Assembly (NCBI GenBank): GCA_015490055.1
Contig: WFYP01000265.1
Location: 1-12,989, forward strand
Length of the DNA stretch: 12,989 nt
Direction: 5' to 3'
Source: Nitratifractor sp.
GTDB lineage: Bacteria > Campylobacterota > Campylobacteria > Campylobacterales > Sulfurovaceae
Part shown: in pieces, positions 6,197 to 12,688 of the stretch
Layout of the letters: each line of letters begins with the position of its first letter
Numbering within the stretch: position 1 is the stretch's first letter
Made by a program: the position numbers and the translations under genes
Notes under the pieces: generated by a model
Databases searched by the model: none
The model's input: only the letters and a program-made list of their open reading frames with translations
What the model was told of the DNA's origin: nothing

Positions 6197-7588
6197 CTAA
6201 TTATACCCAATTATTTTATCTGCCTTATTAAATATATCAGTTATATGCTCTTTAATCCAGTTTTTTTTCATCCACTCTAAAGGATAAACTTCTATTCCTT
6301 GTACAAGAATACCAAAATGAACATGGTCTCCCAGAGCCAAACCACTTTGTCCAGTTTTTGCAAATATTTCACCGGCACTAACTTTTTGACCTTTTTTTAC
6401 TAAAATGGAAGAGCAGTGCCCATATAGAGTATATAAACCAAAGCCATGGTTTAACATTGGCATATTCCCATAAATACCATTATTTTTAGTTGATACAACT
6501 ATTGCATTGTTACTTGCATACAAATTATCATGCTTAACACTAGCTAAATCAAAACCTACATGGTATGATGTAGAGATAATATTATCAGGAGTTCCGTAAT
6601 AATAGTATCTTTTTGTTCCAAAATCAGATACCTGTTTTGCTCTACGCAGTGGATGGAATGGTTTTATATTCCATTTTCCACTAAATGGAGTTACTTTGGA
6701 TGACATTTTATGTATGTAATCTTCATTTTTCTTACGCATAAGCTCATTTACTGCTTTAAATCTCTCTATTTTATCTTTTATATTTGCATAGTCGCTATCA
6801 CTTTGAGCTAACTCTGTAATTTTACCATTAATAAATCTATCACTTGCTCTAATTTTGGAAACTTTATACTTTTTATAAACTCTATTTAAATGGAGTTGCT
6901 CTTTCGTAATATTGTTTGCACTATCAATAGCAACAATAGTTGGGTTGAAATTATCCATATTAAATGGCCAAGCAATTAGTGTTGCATATACCCCATCTTT
7001 TTTATATTTAATTGGTTTAAATTTAACACCATTACCAATATCTATATATACACTTTTTAGGTTGTTATCTTTTGCTTTAAAGATAATTAAAGCACTTCCA
7101 CCCTTTAATATACTAGGACTTTGTGCAATTAAATTAACTTTTGGTGCTGTATTATCAACTATTAATTTGGCTTGTTTTGTTGCTTTATTTCCTAAGAAAA
7201 AGCCCCACAAACTGTTATCTTTTGCTATAATAGTTAAAAGCCAATCTTTTACTTTTGATTTTGATATTTCATCAGGAAGTTTTACTTCTATATCTTTCTT
7301 TTTTGATGGTAATAGAAAGTTTTGAGAGTAGATTGTAAAATCTTTGCCACTACTACTTAATATAACTTTACAACTCTTTATACTGCTATTATCTGTAATA
7401 CTGAATTTAATAGGAGATTTTGCATTTGCTGATATTACATTTGCTGCAATAATTTTGGGTGGTACTTTTTCAAATTTTGGAGAAAAATATGCAAATACAC
7501 CGCCTCCAATAATAAGTAATAGTAATAAAATTGGTAAAAATTTTCCACCACTTTTTCTTCGTCTATTGCTTCTTACTCTTCTAGCCAT
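6197..7588 (-). CDS. Membrane-anchored M23 family peptidoglycan endopeptidase
   Basis: This is probably a periplasmic LytM-type zinc peptidase that cuts peptidoglycan cross-links (463 aa). A basic N-terminus (MARRVRSNRRRKSGGK) is followed by one hydrophobic segment (about 17-35), giving an inner-membrane anchor with the rest outside. Residues about 45-235 look like beta-rich Ig-like domains, with DNTAPKVNL at 145-153. A helical linker (about 255-297) leads to the M23 domain (about 335-440). Metal and catalytic residues are intact: H343-x3-D347 in YHVGFDLA, H391 in LYGHC, and H422/H424 in DHVHFG. An M23 gene beside lpxC is conserved in relatives, where M23 enzymes such as the Helicobacter Csd proteins shape the cell. 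I cannot assign it to a specific Csd/Pgp member. The start overlaps the DHH gene by 8 nt. Confidence 0.92.
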   Translation of the reverse strand: MARRVRSNRRRKSGGKFLPILLLLLIIGGGVFAYFSPKFEKVPPKIIAANVISANAKSPIKFSITDNSSIKSCKVILSSSGKDFTIYSQNFLLPSKKKDIEVKLPDEISKSKVKDWLLTIIAKDNSLWGFFLGNKATKQAKLIVDNTAPKVNLIAQSPSILKGGSALIIFKAKDNNLKSVYIDIGNGVKFKPIKYKKDGVYATLIAWPFNMDNFNPTIVAIDSANNITKEQLHLNRVYKKYKVSKIRASDRFINGKITELAQSDSDYANIKDKIERFKAVNELMRKKNEDYIHKMSSKVTPFSGKWNIKPFHPLRRAKQVSDFGTKRYYYYGTPDNIISTSYHVGFDLASVKHDNLYASNNAIVVSTKNNGIYGNMPMLNHGFGLYTLYGHCSSILVKKGQKVSAGEIFAKTGQSGLALGDHVHFGILVQGIEVYPLEWMKKNWIKEHITDIFNKADKIIGYN

Positions 7589-8531
7589 TAATATTATCCT
7601 TTATATATTCTAAAATTCTGTTTTTTATCTCTTCAATTTTACCACTTTTAACTTCAAATCCACCTGCATTTTTATGCCCACCACCACCAAATTTAGTAGC
7701 TACTGTTGAAATATCTTCATTTTTAGAGCGTATTGATACTTTTAAAATATTATCTAATTCTACAATAAAAACTGCAATTTCAACAGTTACTAAAGCGATT
7801 GCAAAATCTATTATTCCATTTAAATCACTACCCTTTGCACCGGTAGCTTTTAAATCACTACTTTTTAAAACCATTACTACAATTTTAGCATCATTAAAAA
7901 GTTCTAAACTCTCAATAGCTCTAGCAATCAATCTAGTGTGTGCTAAAGAGTTGCGTTTATTTATCATCTCTGATATGTAACTAGCATTTAATCCATACCC
8001 TAACAGTTCGCTAGCAAGTTCAAAAGTTTGGCTATTAACTAGCGTTGTAGTGAAATTAATACTATCAGTTAATAATCCAGCATAGATTGGCTCGGCAACA
8101 CTTTTGTCTATGACAAAACCCTCTTTTAAAAGTTTATATAAAACTGCTGTAGTAGAAACTTCTACCTCAACAATATTAAGTACGCCAAAATTTGTATTGC
8201 TCTTATGGTGGTCTATATTAACGATTGTTCTATTGTGTAGGTCAAAAGCAGCCCGAGAGATATCTGCACAATCAAGGGTAACTACTAAAGAGTCACTATA
8301 GTCTATCTTATTTTTATATCTCTTAAATCCATCTAAAAAATTAAGCTTTAGGGGTAAATCACTATCTATACATACAAGCTCTACTTGATACCCCATAAGT
8401 TTTAAACTGTTAAATAGAGCAATGCTGCTACCAACTGTATCGCCATCAGGACGAATATGAGAAATTACTGTAACTTTTCGATGACTATCTAAAAGCTTTT
8501 TAAATTCATTGGCTAAATTTTTATAATTCAT
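7581..8531 (-). CDS. DHH/DHHA1 phosphoesterase (NrnA/pAp phosphatase-like)
   Basis: This 316-aa protein has the full layout of the NrnA-type DHH family: cytoplasmic Mn-dependent enzymes that degrade short oligoribonucleotides and, in several members, dephosphorylate pAp or hydrolyse pApA. Motifs are SHIRPDGDTVGSS (24-36, motif I), LDCAD (86-90), NIDHHKSN (105-112, the DHH motif) and GLLTDS (152-157). The C-terminal DHHA1 domain has FGGGGHKNAGGFE (281-293). All metal-binding residues appear intact. ATG start with AGAGG upstream. It is the first gene of the long operon, 58 nt downstream of repeat arm B and its promoter-like core. In C. jejuni, as I recall, tyrA occupies the slot between bamA and the M23 gene, so this arrangement differs. 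The substrate is not determined by sequence. Confidence 0.9.
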   Translation of the reverse strand: MNYKNLANEFKKLLDSHRKVTVISHIRPDGDTVGSSIALFNSLKLMGYQVELVCIDSDLPLKLNFLDGFKRYKNKIDYSDSLVVTLDCADISRAAFDLHNRTIVNIDHHKSNTNFGVLNIVEVEVSTTAVLYKLLKEGFVIDKSVAEPIYAGLLTDSINFTTTLVNSQTFELASELLGYGLNASYISEMINKRNSLAHTRLIARAIESLELFNDAKIVVMVLKSSDLKATGAKGSDLNGIIDFAIALVTVEIAVFIVELDNILKVSIRSKNEDISTVATKFGGGGHKNAGGFEVKSGKIEEIKNRILEYIKDNING

Positions 8532-8588
8532 TTTACCTCTTTAAATTAAGTTAGATAGATAGAGTCTGAGTTTAGAAGTACCCTACAC

Positions 8589-8636
8589 TGCCATTGTATA
8601 ATACAAAAACCCAAAGTAATAAAAAGTTTGACAATG
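8589..8636 (-). repeat. Right arm of the 48-bp inverted repeat (copy B)
   Basis: This is the inverted partner of positions 1-48 (45 of 48 identical). Read on the minus strand, it lies 58 nt upstream of the DHH phosphoesterase start and points at it. It includes a near-perfect -10-like core, GTATTATAC, inside the odd palindrome TTGTAT-A-ATACAA (8594-8606). The similarity is much longer than two promoters would share by chance. It could be a member of a dispersed repeat family or a long conserved control site. Confidence 0.85.
8598..8603 (-). promoter_or_regulatory. Candidate -10 element of the operon (within repeat arm B)
   Basis: TATTAT on the minus strand is preceded by a TTTTTG and a T-rich tract (8604-8631), the pattern of Campylobacterota sigma-70 promoters that lack a strong -35. 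A start near 8590 would give an mRNA leader of about 60 nt before the DHH gene. The identical context in copy A faces no gene, which weakens the promoter reading. Confidence 0.45.
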
Positions 8637-8653
8637 TAAAAAGTACCTGTAGT

Positions 8654-8682
8654 ATTATATTAGACTTTTTGCAAAAAGTCTA
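8654..8682 (-). promoter_or_regulatory. Second candidate promoter of the operon
   Basis: Minus-strand TAGACT (8682 to 8677), 17 bp spacer, then TATAAT (8659 to 8654), a perfect -10 with consensus spacing. The -35 and spacer coincide almost exactly with the perfect palindrome at 8661-8682, so a DNA-binding protein on that palindrome would occlude RNA polymerase. Transcription would cross repeat arm B before the DHH gene. Confidence 0.5.
8661..8682. repeat. Perfect 22-bp palindrome overlapping a promoter
   Basis: The half-site TAGACTTTTTG is followed directly by its exact reverse complement, with no spacer and no mismatch. As RNA the core G-C cannot form a tight loop, and no U-run follows on the minus strand, so a terminator for bamA is possible but not ideal. 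Its placement over the -35 and spacer of the promoter at 8654-8682 fits an operator. Which role applies is unknown. Confidence 0.7.
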
Positions 8683-8700
8683 TTTAAGTTAAAAGATATT

Positions 8701-8720
8701 TAGAGGGTAAAAACCCTATA
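8701..8720 (-). terminator. Weak hairpin after bamA
   Basis: AGGGT (8704-8708) and ACCCT (8713-8717) form a 5-bp stem with a four-base A/U loop, 12 nt after the bamA stop; two further A-T pairs flank a mismatch. A U-containing stretch follows on the minus strand. It may be a weak terminator, alone or with the palindrome further downstream. Confidence 0.35.
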
Positions 8721-8731
8721 AATATATATAT

Positions 8732-10774
8732 TTAAAATTTATTACCAATAGTAAATTCAAATACAGCTGTTCTATCACCTATTTTCTTATTAATTGCTTT
8801 AGCAAAAATTAAATTTACTGGACCAAATGGAGAACGCCACTCTATTTGTGCACCAACAGAACCACGCTTAACAGTTTGTCCATAACCCTTAATCATACCG
8901 TAATCAACAAAACCTGTAAGACGCATCTTTTTTGTAAGCATATCTAATGGAATACTAGCTTCTAATGATAAAACAGCAGTTTTATCTCCACCCAATCTTA
9001 CACCTTCATCTTTACCCTCTTTTATAATAGGTGCAATAGAAGCTGGTGAATAACCTCTTATGCCCCAACTTGAGCCACCTAAGAATAATCTTTCTGCTCT
9101 TGGAGTATTTCCTTTATTAGCAATATAGCCGGCTCTTAATTTTGCTCTTAAGATTAAGTCATAATTAAGAACATCTTTCATACCATAGTAAGCTGCTAAT
9201 TTTAATTCACTCTTTAAATAGTGAGCATATTTTTTCTTATCTCCAAAACCTGCATACTCTAAATCTAAATCAGCATAGTAACCTCTTCTTGGAGTATAAT
9301 AGTCATCTGTATTATCAAATATAATCGAACTTGTTATTGCAGATTTTTTATATGATTCATAATCTATATTATATTTTGAACTTTCTGTATTTTTTATATA
9401 ATCGCTATATGACACATCAGAAAATACATATCCAACAGAAGCACTTAAATCTCTAGTAAGTTTTCTACCTACGCTAAAATATGCACCCTTCTCTTTTTTA
9501 GTATAATCTATAAATTCATAACTTTGATGGAATATTCCAACAGATAAACTATATAAAGAGTCAAAAACTCTAGGATCAGTTAAAGATAATGAGTAATTAT
9601 GAGACTTTTTAGTCTTTTCTAGAGCTAAACTATATCCAATTCCTGTACCAAATATATTTTTGTCAGATAAAGATGTATTGATACCAAAACCATCATAACT
9701 TCCATAGCTTAAACCAGCAGTAATACTACCAGTTTGAGCCTCTTTTACATTTACATCTAAATCTACAGCGTCGCTACTTACTCTCTTAGGTACAATTTCT
9801 ACACTATCAAAATAACCTGTTCTTTGTAATTCATCTTTGCTATCTTTAAGGTCAGTTAAATTAAATTGGTCACCTGGTGCTAAATATACATATCTTCTTA
9901 CAACATGGTCTTTTGTTTTTGTATTACCAGATATTTTAACATCATTAATTCTAATTTTTTGACCAGGATTAACAACATACTCTACATCTATAGTGTGTGT
10001 TGCATCATTCTTTTTAAATCTTGGCTGTGCATTAGCGAAAGCGTAACCCTTGTCGCCAGCTTTTTCAATAAGCATATTTAAGTCGTGTCTTAAATTCTCT
10101 ACATTAAATACTTTTCCAGATTTTAAATCAAGTTCTTTTTGAACTTCATTCATATTTACACCTGGAATTGGAGCAATTTTTACACTAGATACTGTATATG
10201 GCTGACCCTCATGTCTAATTGTAAAAGTAACATTTGCACTTTTAGAAGCAAAATCTGTTTTCATAAGTGGTTTATCTACTTGAACATCAAGATAACCTCT
10301 TTTTAAGTACTCATCTCTAACTTTTGCTTGGTCGTAATCTAACATCGCAGGTACAGCTTCTCCTCCACCTGTCAGCCACGAGAAAATTCCTCCTGGTTTA
10401 TTAACAATAGACTCTTCTAAAATCTTAGAGCTCAATACATGATTACCAATAAAAGTAACTTTTTTAACCTTTATAGGATCGCCTTTATCGACATTAAATT
10501 TAACTTTTACGCCATTATCTTTCATACTTGCATCAAGAGTAACCTTTGCATCTACATATCCTGCTTGCTTTAAAGCTGTCTCTAAATTACGCTTAGCCGC
10601 TTGAAGTGCACTAATAGAGTATTGGTCACCTTCATGAATACCTGTAATAGCAGTAACTTTAGATTCATCAAAACCACTAACATTTAATTTAACAATCTTT
10701 CCTGATAAATTTGGTAAGTTTGCAAATAGCACAGAAGCTGTCACCAAAGATATAAACGCCACTTTTTTTAACAT
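8732..10774 (-). CDS. bamA: Outer membrane protein assembly factor BamA
   Basis: BamA is the Omp85 barrel that inserts beta-barrel proteins into the outer membrane (680 aa here). An N-terminal signal peptide (1 to about 18, ending VLFA) leads to POTRA domains. I count four: about 25-100, 101-192, 194-274 and 275-347, the last with VKISGNTKTKDHVVRR. The barrel runs from about 348 to the end, with the conserved IRGYSP (572-577), equivalent to the VRGF/IRGF lid motif, and TPRRGYY (494-500). The C-terminus ends in phenylalanine (EFTIGNKF), the usual barrel signal. It is shorter than E. coli BamA (five POTRAs, about 810 aa). The gene appears to be transcribed alone, with its own promoter and 126 and 200 nt of non-coding DNA around it. 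ATG start with AAAAGG upstream. Confidence 0.95.
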   Translation of the reverse strand: MLKKVAFISLVTASVLFANLPNLSGKIVKLNVSGFDESKVTAITGIHEGDQYSISALQAAKRNLETALKQAGYVDAKVTLDASMKDNGVKVKFNVDKGDPIKVKKVTFIGNHVLSSKILEESIVNKPGGIFSWLTGGGEAVPAMLDYDQAKVRDEYLKRGYLDVQVDKPLMKTDFASKSANVTFTIRHEGQPYTVSSVKIAPIPGVNMNEVQKELDLKSGKVFNVENLRHDLNMLIEKAGDKGYAFANAQPRFKKNDATHTIDVEYVVNPGQKIRINDVKISGNTKTKDHVVRRYVYLAPGDQFNLTDLKDSKDELQRTGYFDSVEIVPKRVSSDAVDLDVNVKEAQTGSITAGLSYGSYDGFGINTSLSDKNIFGTGIGYSLALEKTKKSHNYSLSLTDPRVFDSLYSLSVGIFHQSYEFIDYTKKEKGAYFSVGRKLTRDLSASVGYVFSDVSYSDYIKNTESSKYNIDYESYKKSAITSSIIFDNTDDYYTPRRGYYADLDLEYAGFGDKKKYAHYLKSELKLAAYYGMKDVLNYDLILRAKLRAGYIANKGNTPRAERLFLGGSSWGIRGYSPASIAPIIKEGKDEGVRLGGDKTAVLSLEASIPLDMLTKKMRLTGFVDYGMIKGYGQTVKRGSVGAQIEWRSPFGPVNLIFAKAINKKIGDRTAVFEFTIGNKF

Positions 10775-10802
10775 CTTTTAACCTTTTAAAAGTAATATTT
10801 AT

Positions 10803-10808
10803 ATTATA
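10803..10808 (-). promoter_or_regulatory. Candidate bamA promoter (-10 TATAAT)
   Basis: In the 126-nt gap upstream of bamA, the minus strand has TATAAT (10808 to 10803), about 29 nt before the bamA ATG. No good -35 is visible; the upstream region is T/A-rich, as is common for sigma-70 promoters in this phylum. The start of transcription would be near 10796. Confidence 0.55.
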
Positions 10809-10820
10809 ATACCCTCTTTT

Positions 10821-10844
10821 TTATAAAAAGTCGATTTTTTATAA
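10821..10844. repeat. AT-rich inverted repeat upstream of bamA
   Basis: TTATAAAAA and TTTTTATAA form a perfect 9-bp inverted repeat with a 6-nt spacer. It lies between the molybdoenzyme stop and the bamA promoter. It could be a poor terminator for the upstream gene (no U-run on the minus strand) or a regulatory site. AT-only repeats arise easily by chance in this DNA. Confidence 0.35.
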
Positions 10845-10900
10845 CATTTTTATATATTTCTTAGAAAGTTTAATATTCTTATGTCAAAATATGGGGAGAA

Positions 10901-12688
10901 TTACAACTCTTCAATACTTACTTTCACATCACCATAACAAGCCATATTTCCTTCGCAACTTGATATTGGTGGAGTTAATTTGTTTACTCCATTGGTTCCA
11001 TAATATATTACAGCAGTATCATCTCTTATATCACTACTAAGTTCAACTTCTAATTTTAATTCTCCCCATAATGATTTAACAAGTACTAACTTGCCAGACT
11101 CTATACCTATCTCAGGGCTAATTTTAACAACAGAGTTTGGCTTATTAAATTGAGAATTAAGACTCTTATGAGTTTTTGGTGTTAATAACCAAAGCCCCCT
11201 ATTTTTATCTTTAAGTTTTTTTCTAAATCGCCTCAGAGCTTTTATATCTTCAAAATCATCATAAAAGTCATCTATAAACTCGAACTCATCGCCACCATCT
11301 TCGCCAAAGCCATTTGCATATGGTATCTCTTCAAAAGCTGGACTGATTAATTTGCCATCAACCTCAACTGCCTGTTTTAACCAAAAATCTATATAGTACT
11401 CTAAACTCTCTATTGGCTCTTTATTTAATCTTTTTAAAATCTCTTGTGTAAAATCATACTCGCTAATTCCAATATCGCTATCGTATGCTTTATTCATCTT
11501 TTGGATGTATTGATGTCCATACGATAGCTTAACATCATCTTTTTCCAAAAAGTTTTTTGCTGGAATTATAATATTTGCTAATTTGCTTGTCTCGTTTTCG
11601 TAAAGTCCGAAGTAGATTAAATTATCAACTTGCCTAAGCTCTTCTTGTATCTTGTTACTACAAGGCATAGACTCTGCCGGATTTCCACCCTGCACAATTA
11701 CAGCACTATATTTAGAAAATGGAGTAGTTGCTATTGGTTCTCTTTTTACATTTACATCAAAGCAGTCATCAAAGCCTAGTTTAGAGTTCGATAAAAAGCC
11801 AACGCCACACCCCTCTTTTCCAAACAGTCCTAAAAGTGCAGCAAATGAGTCGATTGCCCTTAGTGTAGAGTCGCCAATATCAAAGCGTTGCAAACCTGCA
11901 CCTACTAAAAATACAACCTTTTTATTTTGAATCATCAGTAAAAAGTCGCCTATATCATTTAAACTAAGCCCAATATGCTCTAGTACTGCTTTAATTCTAA
12001 AGCTTCTTGTAAATTCATAAAACTCATCATACTCACTTGCATTCTCATCTAGCCACTCTCTATCTTCTGCTGCTTCCATCATTAAAAAGCGAGATAGTAA
12101 AATTGCTAAATAGAAATCACTTCGTGGTTTTACCTGCAAGTGTAAATCTGCCATCTTTGCAAGTTTTGTTTTTACTGGGTCGATTACAACTATCTCTTTA
12201 CCCTCTACATATGGCATTATATGCGAATTAGTTACTGTAGGATTTCTACCCCAAAACACTACAACTTCACTCTTAGCAACTTGCTCTATAGGCAAGAGTC
12301 TATTAACACCCCTACCCTCTACAATTCCAGCATCTCCTGCACCATCACAAAGTGTACCTTTAGTCAAAACACCATTTGCACTTTTTGCTAACAAGTTAGT
12401 AACTCTCTGTATCGCACCTAAATTTCCAGAACCTCTCCAGAGTAGCCAAGGCTTATCTTTAATTGCCTCAGCAACTGCATCGAGGGCTTCATTTAAACTT
12501 ACCTCTTTACCATTTAGCATAGGTTTTGTAAGCCTCTTAGTCTCGTGCATATGTTTATACAAATGTGCACATAATACGCCATTTGTATATGGTACACCAC
12601 TACCTGCAACTAACTTATTTGGATAACTAGAGTCGCACACTACACTACAACCATCAAAACAATCTAAAGGGCATGCTGTCTGTATCAT
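10901..12688 (-). CDS. Molybdopterin-dependent 4Fe-4S oxidoreductase, CPLDCxDxC type
   Basis: This is a MopB/DMSO-reductase-superfamily catalytic subunit (595 aa). The N-terminus has the cluster motif CPLDCFDGC with C6, C10 and C14, and the fourth ligand C40 in GVLC; C18 is an extra nearby cysteine. Molybdopterin-binding segments follow, and C114 in GTLCDGAGDAG is a candidate molybdenum ligand. Further family marks are VVFWGRNPTVTNSH (143-156), VQGGNPAESMP (332-342) and ENETSKLANIIIPAKNFLE (364-382). The cofactor-binding C-terminal domain (about 498-595) has LLTPKTHKSLNSQF. An acidic stretch followed by a basic one (about 463-496) sits just before that domain. There is no Tat or Sec signal, so it is probably cytoplasmic. 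Substrate is unknown; no electron-transfer or membrane subunit is in the window. ATG overlaps the upstream stop (ATGA), with AAGGTGG before it. Confidence 0.85.
   Translation of the reverse strand: MIQTACPLDCFDGCSVVCDSSYPNKLVAGSGVPYTNGVLCAHLYKHMHETKRLTKPMLNGKEVSLNEALDAVAEAIKDKPWLLWRGSGNLGAIQRVTNLLAKSANGVLTKGTLCDGAGDAGIVEGRGVNRLLPIEQVAKSEVVVFWGRNPTVTNSHIMPYVEGKEIVVIDPVKTKLAKMADLHLQVKPRSDFYLAILLSRFLMMEAAEDREWLDENASEYDEFYEFTRSFRIKAVLEHIGLSLNDIGDFLLMIQNKKVVFLVGAGLQRFDIGDSTLRAIDSFAALLGLFGKEGCGVGFLSNSKLGFDDCFDVNVKREPIATTPFSKYSAVIVQGGNPAESMPCSNKIQEELRQVDNLIYFGLYENETSKLANIIIPAKNFLEKDDVKLSYGHQYIQKMNKAYDSDIGISEYDFTQEILKRLNKEPIESLEYYIDFWLKQAVEVDGKLISPAFEEIPYANGFGEDGGDEFEFIDDFYDDFEDIKALRRFRKKLKDKNRGLWLLTPKTHKSLNSQFNKPNSVVKISPEIGIESGKLVLVKSLWGELKLEVELSSDIRDDTAVIYYGTNGVNKLTPPISSCEGNMACYGDVKVSIEEL

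Noticed and set aside
1857..7325. Plus-strand open frames opposite infB, ylxR, the M23 gene and others (for example 1857-2192, 3117-3434, 6912-7325)
   Set aside because: They are antisense to strongly conserved genes, have low-complexity or hydrophobic translations typical of shadows, and lack family motifs.
1..8636. The 48-bp inverted repeats as ends of a transposon or genomic island
   Set aside because: The DNA between them is a conserved housekeeping operon with no transposase or integrase, and I see no target-site duplication.
10821..10844. A confident terminator for the molybdoenzyme gene
   Set aside because: The stem is all A-T and is followed by A residues on the minus strand rather than a U-run, so I list it only as an inverted repeat.
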